From positions 1 to 35,697 of the forward strand of contig CAMWRN010000002.1 in the NCBI GenBank assembly GCA_947176675.1: a DNA stretch of 35,697 nt. The letters are read 5' to 3'. Made by a program: the position numbers and the translations under genes. Source of the stretch: an uncultured Clostridia bacterium. Lineage in GTDB: Bacteria; Bacillota; Clostridia; Oscillospirales; Ruminococcaceae. The notes under the pieces are model-generated. The model saw only the letters and a program-made list of their open reading frames with translations, ran no database searches and was not told where the DNA came from. Below are positions 26,201-34,329 of the stretch, piece after piece (position 1 is the stretch's first letter; the number at the start of each line of letters is the position of its first letter).

Positions 26201-26401
26201 TTCCCCGTTGCCGAAAACACGAGCGGAACGGCTGTAAAGCAAGCGACAAGTGCGTCCGAAGCAGGTGAAAACGGTTTTAGTATCGAGGTCAATATTGACG
26301 AATTTAACAATTATACCAATGACGATATAGATACTCTTGCGGACAAAATTCTGATTGCGATACAGGATAAAATCAATAAACGAAAGGTGGCATTCTCGTG
26401 A
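23231..26401 (+). CDS. Tail tape measure protein
   Basis: 1056 aa, alternating coiled-coil and hydrophobic segments; GTG start. Confidence 0.92.
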   Translation: MRTLDLLDLFAKITLDTSGYEKGLDKVESGASSIIQSSDNIVNSFETQQNRLNFLAVAYDEAVENVSKIAAAFNASADESGLASQSTQELAAALDKAEKSVETAAANLAAFEKRLDDEAKTAQEAGNAHGNDLNPKIKETGNEAEKSGDKVSSFGKKLEAVASAAKIGVSAVSAVATAVAATGAAMVKVTSDTAAYADNIDKASQKLGVSAEFYQEWEAVLQHSGTSMSSMTATFKTLANAAQDMSADQQAAFEKLGISIESVASLSTEELFTQVISGLQQMEEGTERTAIATDLLGRGAMEMGALLNTSAEDTQKMIDTVHDLGGVMSDEAIKAGAAFQDSLQDLQTSLSGLKNNLAAEFLPSMVEVMDGLAAVFSGDNSGIEKAKEGIQNFIDELSEQLPKVADFGGEVISALLEGISDNLTDITGVAVDIIGELVTELISLAPTLVDSAVEIIDQLFGFLQENAYVIADGAVSIITSLVNGISDLLPDLIPATVDIVMQIVKGITDNAGELVAAALQLIFSLGAGLIDAIPTLLEAIVKIPQSIADSLIHYDWGSVAKQTMTNIANALDNAQKHVQIALDNIFTGGEVYGGEIANVDSTPFIENMRDGIDEIANAVETGSQWLAEQYDMGKDVIEEAQQELVNAEHNGAKLAAAGMAAYYAAQAKAASKGGNDVSGAIGASGDEIAETTKKTGEKQKSVLLQNMEALERLYKQREITEDTYQKRRLEYLEKHRDTESDEWTKYYDQVQTYYEKLVDTEQKAAEKAAQEREKNFSTILDAYNKQVEQLQNKIGTFADKLTGAYKDFYTFETDDEGNITSAYATDKMTQAGKNLEEYYNQLLKFSERGIGGDMISQLADFSQEEGLATLEYWNSLTDQEIKNLQDHYDKVVNLSNKVSELLHKGEAESTAEAFANEIAGAVENDEQFKAIGELMLSGIIGGLNNGAFDITEAASRISAAFTDYFSGGTVPNYGTANQNYITYSPITTTAFPVAENTSGTAVKQATSASEAGENGFSIEVNIDEFNNYTNDDIDTLADKILIAIQDKINKRKVAFS

Positions 26402-26820
26402 GTTACGGTTATAAAGGTTTGCATAGTTTTACGTATAACGGCTTAAATTCTATGGATTTCGGCGTGTACATTAAGAAGTGCAATTCCTATGACAGCGGAG
26501 CGCGGAACGTCACAGAGATTAATGTACCCGGCAGAAACGGCACTATCATAATTGACAATGGCAATTATGAGAACTCCAAGCTTACTTACGAATGCCGCCT
26601 TTTGCCTGTTGAAAGCAAGTACAGTGGATTTGATGAACAGACGGTGGCTATTAAGGCGTGGCTGTATGCTGATGTGGGTAATTATCATAGTCTTACCGAC
26701 ACTTACGGCGCATCTAAAATGGCAGCATTCACATCTTCATTAAAATTCGTTGAAGTTATAAAGGGCGCGCTGGACGTTTCTATAACATTCAGCTGTAAAC
26801 CTAAGGAGGGGGCGGAGTGA
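26398..26820 (+). CDS. Distal tail protein (Dit-like)
   Basis: FTYNGLNSMDFGVYIKKCNSYDSGARNVTEINVPGRNGTIIID. Confidence 0.85.
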   Translation: MSYGYKGLHSFTYNGLNSMDFGVYIKKCNSYDSGARNVTEINVPGRNGTIIIDNGNYENSKLTYECRLLPVESKYSGFDEQTVAIKAWLYADVGNYHSLTDTYGASKMAAFTSSLKFVEVIKGALDVSITFSCKPKEGAE

Positions 26821-28154
26821 AGCCTGTTTTATATTCAAGAGACGGCACGGAACGTATTGGTGTGCTTAATGAAGCAACAGTATGTACCGCTCCTGAGCAA
26901 AGAAACGGCGCATATACAGCAAGTTTTACATATCCTTATGTAGGCGAGTATTTTTCGCAAATTGAATATGACAGCATGGTACGCATAAAGCCTAATCCTA
27001 TGGACGAATATCAAGTATTTCGCGTAACAGGAATAGGCAAGACTATCAACGGCATGGTGTCTTACAACCTTGCCCATATTTCCTACGAACTCAACGGCAA
27101 TCCTATTTTGCACGTAAGCGTTGAGGGGACGGCAAAAGAAGTGCTTCAAGCGATACTAAACAACACGGTAATCGAAAACCATTATGTTGCCGAAAGTGAT
27201 ATCACCGAGGTAAAAAAATGTGAGTTTGACCAAATGAGTGCAAGAGAGGCAATACTTAAAACACAGCAATATTTTGGCGGCGAACTTGAATGGGACAGAA
27301 ACAGCAGGGTTATTCTCCATCGCGACAGAGGCAAAGATAACGGCAAGGTAATAGCTTACGGCGTTGACCTTTTGGATTATTCGAGTAAGCTCGATATTTC
27401 TAATATTTTTACCGCGATCGCACCTTGTGTGGAGGTTAAGGGAGACGACGGCGAAAAAGTCATGTATAATTTGCCCGAAAAGATACTGCCGTATTATAAT
27501 GCGGAAAATTATACATATATCAGAGCAAAGCCTGTTGATTTTACGGACGAATTCACAGAGGAAGAATTGGCGGAATTAGGCGGCGAAGAAGCTATTATAA
27601 GCGCGTTGCGTAATAAAGCGTATGAATATATGCAAGAAAACAGTCCCAATATTATCAGCCGTAATGTCACATTGTCATATGTAGACTTGCAAAAAGCAAA
27701 AGAATTTGAAACAATAGCAGCAATAAACGATCTTTGTGTTTGCGATTATGTTACTCTTAAAGATGATCGCTTAGGGGTAAACATAAAAGCTAAGGTCATT
27801 TCTGTAAAATTTAACGCTATTACAGAGATGTATGATAGTATAGAAATAGGCGACCCCACAGACCAACTTATTGACGCGTTAGCAAGCATAGTCAATTTTG
27901 ACAATAACAGCACCACCATCGGCGAAACAATAGATAATATAGAAAAAAATCTTGATGAATATTTTTCGGAAATAAGAGTTACAGATGGTCAAATTACATT
28001 TATTTCAGGCAATATCAAAAATCGCGAGGGCGTTTATAATAAATATATCTATAAAATTTCTCGCGATACAGATATACAAGAGGAGGACAAAAAAGGCAAA
28101 ATAGTAAGTTTTATTGACCCTCAAAACCGTAAAACAAGAATAGAGAGGAAATAA
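26817..28154 (+). CDS. Tail-associated protein / prophage endopeptidase tail (Tal-like)
   Basis: Position after Dit; LSYVDLQKAKEFETIAAINDLCVCDYVTLKDDRLGVNIKAKVISVKFNAITEMYDSIEIGDP. Confidence 0.85.
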   Translation: MKPVLYSRDGTERIGVLNEATVCTAPEQRNGAYTASFTYPYVGEYFSQIEYDSMVRIKPNPMDEYQVFRVTGIGKTINGMVSYNLAHISYELNGNPILHVSVEGTAKEVLQAILNNTVIENHYVAESDITEVKKCEFDQMSAREAILKTQQYFGGELEWDRNSRVILHRDRGKDNGKVIAYGVDLLDYSSKLDISNIFTAIAPCVEVKGDDGEKVMYNLPEKILPYYNAENYTYIRAKPVDFTDEFTEEELAELGGEEAIISALRNKAYEYMQENSPNIISRNVTLSYVDLQKAKEFETIAAINDLCVCDYVTLKDDRLGVNIKAKVISVKFNAITEMYDSIEIGDPTDQLIDALASIVNFDNNSTTIGETIDNIEKNLDEYFSEIRVTDGQITFISGNIKNREGVYNKYIYKISRDTDIQEEDKKGKIVSFIDPQNRKTRIERK

Positions 28155-28158
28155 CAAA

Positions 28159-29085
28159 ATGGATACAAAAAGTTTTGTTATGGGATATGCAGTCGGATAT
28201 AACGACGGGCTTGACGATAGCGGCGGCCAACCATCCGAAGACTGGACACCCCCAGCCGACTGGCTCAATGTCCCCGAGCCCGGGGCGTGGGAAGCGTACT
28301 TTCTTGTAGATATGTATTTACTGCTTGAATTTGGGCTGTATTTTCTGAATCCCGACAAAAAACAACCTACGACCGGTAAATTAACCGTAGACTGGGGAGA
28401 TGGAAAAATTGAATCTTTTGAGGGTGTCAAAGAGTATACTTCCGTGTCTCACACATACGAAGCCGAGGGACAGTATTTAATAAAAGCAACTGTTGACGAA
28501 CAAAGCTGTATATTAGCCAAGACAAGCGACTACTCTGGTCGTCCGGCTATTGTAGATTCTTTGCTTATTGTAAAGCTCGGAGAAAACATCTGTCTGGATT
28601 ATGATGAAGGCACTCACGGCATCGGTGTTTTTCGCGACAGCAAAAAATTATGCATGGTTAAAATAAACGGAAATTCAAAGCTGCCGCAATCCTGCTTTGC
28701 ATACTGTACCGCACTAAAAAAAATTGATTTTAAAAATCCGCCAACGATAATCCCACGGAGTTGTTTTAGTAACGCATATTGCTTAAAAGAAAACTCGATC
28801 GACTTATCGAAAGTTACCGAAATAGAAGATAGCGCGTTTAGTTATTGTTATAGCTTTAATAAAATAAATTTGCTTCTTTGTACAAGCATAGGGGAAAACG
28901 GTTTCCTCTCCTGTTATACTCTGCAAAGCTTTTATGCGCCTTTTTGTACAGGTTTGGGCAGAGAATGCTTTGCATACTGTAATTCACTTTCTGAACTCGA
29001 CGTTGACGAAAACTGCACTTTTGGCGATCGGTGCTTTTACGACTGTTACAATCTATATCCCCGTCCCGACGGGTCGGTAAATTAA
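28159..29085 (+). CDS. Tail-tip protein with PKD-like and BspA-type leucine-rich repeats
   Basis: LTVDWGDGKIESFEG...HTYEAEGQYLIKATVD (PKD-like); repeats SCFAYCTALKKIDF / SAFSYCYSFNKINL / NGFLSCYTLQSFYA / ECFAYCNSLSELDV. Confidence 0.75.
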   Translation: MDTKSFVMGYAVGYNDGLDDSGGQPSEDWTPPADWLNVPEPGAWEAYFLVDMYLLLEFGLYFLNPDKKQPTTGKLTVDWGDGKIESFEGVKEYTSVSHTYEAEGQYLIKATVDEQSCILAKTSDYSGRPAIVDSLLIVKLGENICLDYDEGTHGIGVFRDSKKLCMVKINGNSKLPQSCFAYCTALKKIDFKNPPTIIPRSCFSNAYCLKENSIDLSKVTEIEDSAFSYCYSFNKINLLLCTSIGENGFLSCYTLQSFYAPFCTGLGRECFAYCNSLSELDVDENCTFGDRCFYDCYNLYPRPDGSVN

Positions 29086-29110
29086 TTTTCTAGATTTAAG
29101 GAGATTTTAT

Positions 29111-30022
29111 ATGGTAAATTCAAATGTAGCCACAATAACCCTTGCCGGGAACGAAATAAAAGTCGAATTTGAAAGCGGTTATCCATACTATCAGATAACC
29201 AATAAAGGTGACATGGATATTTACGTTTCTGCATCTCCCAATATCACCCCCGAAGCGGACGGTGTTTACACTGTATCTGCGGGCGGTTGGGAGATTATCG
29301 GCGAGGGATATCCATTCGACAAGTTTTATATTCTGGGTACGGGCAAAGCGTACATACGCGGAAAGCAGAACGCTATGCCGGCATCTTTTAAGCGAGGGGG
29401 GAAGGGAGGTGATGGAAATGCAGAACTCAATATTTTGCCCCATTCCGAGGGTCTGACATATTATTTTGACTATCAAAAAAATATAACCCCGTCAAGCTGG
29501 ACAGACATTATAAGCGGTTACAAAATCGATAGCGGAATTGTACAAAACACGGATTACATAGAGTGTAACCGGACAACACAATTAAACTGGGGCGTAAAAA
29601 AAACATTTACAGTGTACTGTGTATGTAAATGCATAAGCGACAGCGACAAGAATATCGGTCTTTTCGGCACAGAAAATAATGCACGCGATGATTGGTTTAT
29701 GCCTGCGAAAACTCCTAAAAATACGATCGGGTTTGTGTTCAACTCGCCTATTCCGGGATACGAAACCGCTGTTTCCGCGCTTGATTATCATGTTCTTGCT
29801 TGGAACTTTTTTGACGGTGTTGTGTTTTGCTATGTAGACGGCAAACAAGTTACATCAAAAACCAACTGTCGGACTTTAGACCATTGGAGAATCGGCAATA
29901 CCGCAGAAGACTTTTTATTGTGTTTAAAAATGATTGCATTCTACGAAAACGTAGCGCAGGGCGCAGACTCCATTGCCGAGAACTCTCGGTACATTGCTCA
30001 AAAATACGGTATAGAAATTTAG
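29111..30022 (+). CDS. Tail fibre / concanavalin-like (LamG-type) lectin domain protein
   Basis: TFTVYCVCKC...YHVLAWNFFDGVVFCYVDGKQV...WRIGN...KMIAFYENV. Confidence 0.65.
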   Translation: MVNSNVATITLAGNEIKVEFESGYPYYQITNKGDMDIYVSASPNITPEADGVYTVSAGGWEIIGEGYPFDKFYILGTGKAYIRGKQNAMPASFKRGGKGGDGNAELNILPHSEGLTYYFDYQKNITPSSWTDIISGYKIDSGIVQNTDYIECNRTTQLNWGVKKTFTVYCVCKCISDSDKNIGLFGTENNARDDWFMPAKTPKNTIGFVFNSPIPGYETAVSALDYHVLAWNFFDGVVFCYVDGKQVTSKTNCRTLDHWRIGNTAEDFLLCLKMIAFYENVAQGADSIAENSRYIAQKYGIEI

Positions 30023-30034
30023 GAGGTAAATATC

Positions 30035-30775
30035 ATGACCAGAAAAGGAATCGACGTATCACACCACAACGGGACAATTGACTGGGACAAGGTCAAGGCG
30101 GCGGGGGTGCAGTTTGCGATTTTGCGCTGCGGATTCGGGCGGAAAAGCCCGAAACAGATAGACACGCAGTTTGAACGGAACTATAGAGAGTGCAAGCGTG
30201 TTGGCATACCCGTTGGTGTGTATCACTACAGCTATGCCGCGACTGTTGAGGACGCAAAGCTTGAGGCTGACTTTATGCTGGAGCTTATTTCGGGAAAGCA
30301 GCTTGAGTATCCCGTCGTGCCTGATATCGAGGATAAAACGCAGGTACACCTTGGAAAAAATCTGCTTACGGAAATTACAGTGGCTTTCTGCGATAAAATG
30401 GAAAAGGCGGGTTACTACACGGCAATTTACAGTAATCCCGATTGGCTGATAAATCGTCTTGACCGCGATAAGCTTAGCCGCTTTGACTTGTGGCTTGCGG
30501 AATGGCGTTCTGCTAAGACCTACACGGGTGCGCACGGTATCTGGCAGTACACTAAAAAAGGCACGGTTGACGGCATCAGCGGCGATGTTGATCTTGATAT
30601 TGCTTACAAGGATTACCCCGCTATCATCAAAAAGGCGGGACTTAACGGGTATTCTCAAAAGGCAGATACTTACAAGGTCACGGCGGAAATAAGCGGGATC
30701 CCGTCGGCAAAAGCAGGGACGATAAAGTCCGCCTGTGAGCAGATGGGTATGACTGTTGTTCAGAAAAAGGAATAG
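30035..30775 (+). CDS. GH25 lysozyme endolysin
   Basis: KGIDVSHHNGTIDWDKVKAAGVQFAILRCGFG...VPVGVYHYSYA; YPVVPDIED. Confidence 0.95.
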   Translation: MTRKGIDVSHHNGTIDWDKVKAAGVQFAILRCGFGRKSPKQIDTQFERNYRECKRVGIPVGVYHYSYAATVEDAKLEADFMLELISGKQLEYPVVPDIEDKTQVHLGKNLLTEITVAFCDKMEKAGYYTAIYSNPDWLINRLDRDKLSRFDLWLAEWRSAKTYTGAHGIWQYTKKGTVDGISGDVDLDIAYKDYPAIIKKAGLNGYSQKADTYKVTAEISGIPSAKAGTIKSACEQMGMTVVQKKE

Positions 30776-30786
30776 GAGGTTTTAAT

Positions 30787-31008
30787 ATGAAAAATATTAA
30801 CTGGAAAAGAAAATTGTCTTCAAGAAAATTCTGGGCGGCGGTATCTGGCGTTGTTATCAGTATCATGATAATTTTCGGCGCGGACAGCGGTTCGCAGGAA
30901 AAAATCGCGGGAGCTATCACCTCAACGGGAGTGCTTGTTACATACATTCTTGCCGAAAGCGGTACAGATAAGGCGGCTCTCAACAATTCGGAGGATACGG
31001 AGGAATAG
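30787..31008 (+). CDS. Phage holin (phi LC3-like)
   Basis: NINWKRKLSSRKFWAAVSGVVISIMIIFGA... two TM segments, after endolysin. Confidence 0.8.
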   Translation: MKNINWKRKLSSRKFWAAVSGVVISIMIIFGADSGSQEKIAGAITSTGVLVTYILAESGTDKAALNNSEDTEE

Positions 31009-31011
31009 CAT

Positions 31012-31230
31012 ATGTCTACTGAAATTATTTGCTCTTTGATTGCTCTTGTGGGTACTTTCGGCGGGTCGCTGGGCGGAATACTGGTGTCAAGCAAGCTTTC
31101 CAATTACCGCATAGAACAGCTCGAAAAGAAAATCGAAAAGCTCAACACTATATTGGATAAAATCGCTAATATTGAACTGCACCTTGCAGTGCTTGATGAA
31201 AGAATCGATACCTTGGAGGGCAAAAAGTAG
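31012..31230 (+). CDS. Membrane protein with coiled-coil (XhlA/holin-accessory-like)
   Basis: One TM plus IEQLEKKIEKLNTILDKIANIELHLAVLDERIDTLEGKK. Confidence 0.6.
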   Translation: MSTEIICSLIALVGTFGGSLGGILVSSKLSNYRIEQLEKKIEKLNTILDKIANIELHLAVLDERIDTLEGKK

Positions 31231-31251
31231 CTTGCATAAATTCATTGGCTA

Positions 31252-31280
31252 TTGACAAGCTATGTCAAAAAATATATAAT
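31252..31280 (+). promoter_or_regulatory. Perfect consensus sigma70/sigmaA promoter
   Basis: TTGACA - 17 bp - TATAAT. Confidence 0.9.
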
Positions 31281-31285
31281 AATAC

Positions 31286-31302
31286 TAACAGTATAGCTGT
31301 TA
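31286..31302. promoter_or_regulatory. Operator-like palindrome TAACAG-N5-CTGTTA
   Basis: Perfect 6-bp half sites overlapping the predicted transcription start. Confidence 0.6.
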
Positions 31303-31327
31303 TATTAAAAATGGTTGGTGATTATTT

Positions 31328-31693
31328 ATGCAGAATAAAAACAATGAGCAGAACGCAGACAAGGAAATAAAGGACGTTAAAGCTTCAGAAACCCCCATAG
31401 CTTCTGTACCTTATATCGTTTATGAGAGCGAACAGGCGCGGTCAGAACGGCATATTAAGCGATTAGTTATTATAACCATTATTGCAATAGCGATGTTGTT
31501 TGCAAGCAACTTAATATGGCTGTACGCTTGGTGTCAGTACGATTATGTAGGCGAAAGCACAACCGTATCAGTTGAGGGCGATGGTGATGGCGATGCTAAT
31601 TATATTGGCGATTACGCTAATTACATAGGAAATGATGGTGATATAAATGGCGAAAATAACAGTACAGACAAAGACAAGAAAGAGAACCCGTAA
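31328..31693 (+). CDS. Single-TM protein with Asp/Gly/Asn-rich tail
   Basis: RLVIITIIAIAMLFASNLIWLYAW TM; tail VSVEGDGDGDANYIGDYANYIGNDGDINGEN. Confidence 0.75.
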   Translation: MQNKNNEQNADKEIKDVKASETPIASVPYIVYESEQARSERHIKRLVIITIIAIAMLFASNLIWLYAWCQYDYVGESTTVSVEGDGDGDANYIGDYANYIGNDGDINGENNSTDKDKKENP

Positions 31694-31731
31694 AAATAAA
31701 AAAGGCGTTAAGAGAAGAAAGGGGTAAAACA

Positions 31732-31947
31732 TTGAAACATGGTTTTGATTTATCCCGTTCCCAAATATCGGACTTGATAGACGAATGGATATTAAACGAG
31801 CGCGACAGAAAAATTTTAAAAAGGCGTTATCTTGACGGCGTTTGTTTTGAACGCCTTGCCGAAGAATTTGATTTGTCCGCCCGCTATATTCAAAATATTG
31901 TTTACAAATCCGAGAAAAAATTATTGAAGCACGTTAAAATATCATAA
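31732..31947 (+). CDS. Small sigma-region-4-like HTH protein
   Basis: LNERDRKILKRRYLDGVCFERLAEEFDLSARYIQNIVYKSEKKLLKHV; TTG start. Confidence 0.7.
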   Translation: MKHGFDLSRSQISDLIDEWILNERDRKILKRRYLDGVCFERLAEEFDLSARYIQNIVYKSEKKLLKHVKIS

Positions 31948-31960
31948 AAAAATCATTTTT

Positions 31961-32000
31961 AAAGCATTTCCGTATCGTTGCGGAAATGCTTTTCTTTTTG
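31961..32000 (+). terminator. Rho-independent terminator
   Basis: AAAGCATTTCCG-tatcgttg-CGGAAATGCTTTTCTTTTT. Confidence 0.9.
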
Positions 32001-32036
32001 TATAATCAAAGTAACAAAACAAAACGGAGTGTGGCT

Positions 32037-32213
32037 ATGAAATACGCAAAAAATATTATCATCAGCCAAATACAGTTTAAATACAACATAACAAAGAAAC
32101 AGGCTGAGAATATGTATAGGGAATTTGAGCAAACGGACGATACGGACATATTGGCAAGCATTGTTTTTAAGCCCGACTATGCGACTTTTGACATTGCCGC
32201 TTTAAACTATTAA
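32037..32213 (+). CDS. Small hypothetical protein
   Basis: ATG at 32037; MKYAKNIIISQIQFKYNITKKQAENMYREFEQ. Confidence 0.6.
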   Translation: MKYAKNIIISQIQFKYNITKKQAENMYREFEQTDDTDILASIVFKPDYATFDIAALNY

Positions 32214-32215
32214 CC

Positions 32216-32602
32216 ATGTGGATTAAATACAATGCCAATCCCATAGGCAAACGTGTAGGCGACTGCACAGTCAGGGCTATAAGTAAGGCATTAAATCAGT
32301 CTTGGGAAAAAACTTACGTCGGATTATTTATTCGAGGATTTATGATGTACAATATGCCCTCCGCAAATGCCGTATGGGGCGCATATCTCAAAAGCAAGGG
32401 TTTTACGAGGCACATAGTTCCCGAGAACTTGCCCGACGTTTATACGGTGTCCGACTTCTGCCGCGATAACCCAAAGGGCGTTTACGTCCTTGCCCCCTCG
32501 GAACACGTTATTGCTGTTGTAGACGGCAATTACTACGATACTTGGGACAGCGGCGACGAAATACCTGTTTATTATTGGAAACGGAGTGATAAGAATGCCT
32601 AA
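32216..32602 (+). CDS. Putative papain-like cysteine peptidase-fold phage protein
   Basis: VGDCTVRAISKALNQSWEKTY (Cys) and SEHVIAVVDGNYYDTWDSGDE (His). Confidence 0.55.
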   Translation: MWIKYNANPIGKRVGDCTVRAISKALNQSWEKTYVGLFIRGFMMYNMPSANAVWGAYLKSKGFTRHIVPENLPDVYTVSDFCRDNPKGVYVLAPSEHVIAVVDGNYYDTWDSGDEIPVYYWKRSDKNA

Positions 32603-33059
32603 TTACAACGGTTACGGCAACATCAGCGGAATATCGGGATATCCGCAGCAAAATTACTACAATAGCCCTATGCCCGATAGATTCAGTCAGTCTATAGGGC
32701 AATACCAGCAGCCGCAGCCTGTACCACAGCCTGCAAGTAACGGCATTATTTGGGTGCAGGGCGAAGAGGGGGCAAAGGCTTATATGGTTGCTCCCGGCAA
32801 CACTGTACAGCTTTGGGACAGCGAAAACCCCGTTATATATCTTAAATCGGCGGATATGTCGGGTATGCCGTCTATGAGAATACTTGACTGGACGGAACGG
32901 ACGGCGGCACACAAAGCGCCTCTTGACATTCCACAGGTGGATTTTGTTACCCGCGAGGAATTCACGGCTTTAGAAGACAGGCTCAACACCCTTATGGCAA
33001 AAGAATACAGCAAGCCCGCAAAGGCTGCAAAGACAAAGGAGGATACGGGAAATGGCTAA
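32595..33059 (+). CDS. Hypothetical Asn/Tyr/Gln/Pro-rich N-terminus protein
   Basis: MPNYNGYGNISGISGYPQQNYYN...NGIIWVQGEEGAKAYMVAPGNTVQLWDSENPVIYLKSAD. Confidence 0.65.
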   Translation: MPNYNGYGNISGISGYPQQNYYNSPMPDRFSQSIGQYQQPQPVPQPASNGIIWVQGEEGAKAYMVAPGNTVQLWDSENPVIYLKSADMSGMPSMRILDWTERTAAHKAPLDIPQVDFVTREEFTALEDRLNTLMAKEYSKPAKAAKTKEDTGNG

Positions 33060-33285
33060 TCCATTATTCAAAGCAATGGGCGGTAATCAGCAGTCTACTA
33101 ATATGCTTGAAGCGTTTCCTAAATTTATGCAGCAGATGAGAGGAAAAGATCCTAACGAAATACTTAACGGTCTTATTTCATCAGGCAAAGTAAGCCAACA
33201 GCAGCTTGACATGGTTCAGAGGCAAGCGCAGCAAATACAACAAATGCCTGGAATGTTTGAAAAATTTAAAGGTATGTTTAAATAA
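33052..33285 (+). CDS. Small Met/Gln-rich hypothetical protein
   Basis: MANPLFKAMGGNQQSTNMLEAFPKFMQQMRGKDPNEILNGLISSGKVSQQQLDMVQRQAQQIQQM. Confidence 0.65.
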   Translation: MANPLFKAMGGNQQSTNMLEAFPKFMQQMRGKDPNEILNGLISSGKVSQQQLDMVQRQAQQIQQMPGMFEKFKGMFK

Positions 33286-33325
33286 AAAATAAACGGCGTT
33301 GATAAGCGTTTTAACGTAACAACCG

Positions 33326-33375
33326 AGCGTGGTTAGTCTGTCGGAATTTCCGATGGGTTGACCGCGCTTTTTGTT
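33326..33375 (+). terminator. Large branched hairpin followed by T-run
   Basis: AGCGTGGTTAGTC...GGTTGACCGCGCT with internal TCGGA-ATT-TCCGA, then TTTTTGTTT. Confidence 0.65.
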
Positions 33376-33401
33376 TGGTACATTATATCAGCTGATAATG
33401 T
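33371..33401 (+). promoter_or_regulatory. Promoter with overlapping near-palindrome
   Basis: TTGTTT-17-GATAAT; near-palindrome ACATTATATCAGCTGATAATGT at 33380-33401. Confidence 0.5.
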
Positions 33402-33431
33402 AATAAATCTATTTTGCAAAGGAGAAATATT

Positions 33432-34244
33432 ATGTCACTTACTACAAGCGAAATGACCCCCGCAGATATCCGCGCTTGCACTTGCAACGACGGAAACGGT
33501 AACAGTAATGGCTGGGGCGGCGATTGGGGAGCATGGATAATTCTGTTCCTAATCTTCGGTATGTTTGGTTGGGGCGGTTTTGGCGGCTTTGGCGGAGGCT
33601 TCGGCGGCGGTGCCGGTCTTCAGGGTATGGCGACAAGAGCCGACATTAACGAAGGCTTTGCACTGAACAACCTCCAGAGCGGTATCAACGCTATTCAGCA
33701 GGGTATTTGCGATAGCACATACGCACTTAACAACGCTATCACAAGCGGCTTTAACAATACCAACATGGGTATGATGCAGGGCTTTAACGGTGTGGAACGC
33801 AGCTTCTGCAATCTTTCAAGCCAGCTTGCGGACTGCTGCTGCACCACTCAGAGAGCGATTGACGGTGTTAATTACAACATGGCAACTAACACCTGCGCTT
33901 TGCAGAACACCATGAATAACAATACCCGAGACATTATCGACAGTCAGCAGGCGGGTACAAGAGCTATCCTCGACTATCTGTGTCAGGATAAGATTTCTAC
34001 GCTCCAGAGCGAAAATCAGGCTCTTCGCCTTGCAGCTTCGCAGTCTAATCAGAATGCCGTTCTCATGGCGGCTATGGACGCTAACAAAGCTGAAATTCTC
34101 AGACGTACGGGCGCGGAGTGTCCTACGGCAGCGTACATTGTGCAGCCCCCTACACCCGTGACTTTCCCTACTAACTGCTGCGGACAAGCAACGTTTAGCA
34201 ACAACAGCTGCAACAGCGGCTGTGGAAATTCTTGCGGTTTCTAA
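33432..34244 (+). CDS. Gly/Trp-rich membrane segment, helical repeats, Cys-rich tail; unknown function
   Basis: GWGGDWGAWIILFLIFGMFGWGGFGGFGGGFGGG; ADCCCTTQRAIDGVNYNMATNTCALQNTMNNNTRDIIDSQQ; NCCGQATFSNNSCNSGCGNSCGF. Confidence 0.75.
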   Translation: MSLTTSEMTPADIRACTCNDGNGNSNGWGGDWGAWIILFLIFGMFGWGGFGGFGGGFGGGAGLQGMATRADINEGFALNNLQSGINAIQQGICDSTYALNNAITSGFNNTNMGMMQGFNGVERSFCNLSSQLADCCCTTQRAIDGVNYNMATNTCALQNTMNNNTRDIIDSQQAGTRAILDYLCQDKISTLQSENQALRLAASQSNQNAVLMAAMDANKAEILRRTGAECPTAAYIVQPPTPVTFPTNCCGQATFSNNSCNSGCGNSCGF

Positions 34245-34281
34245 GGTCAACTGACTATTTTCCCCGCTAAGGGTGATTTTC

Positions 34282-34316
34282 GGAGCGGCGGGACAACCTT
34301 GCCGCTCCTGATTTTT
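34282..34316 (+). terminator. Rho-independent terminator
   Basis: GGAGCGGC-gggacaacctt-GCCGCTCC then TGATTTTT. Confidence 0.85.
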
Positions 34317-34329
34317 AGGAGGTATTTAT

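Noticed and set aside
28159-30022. Diversity-generating retroelement target
   Set aside because: No reverse transcriptase or template repeat seen in the window.
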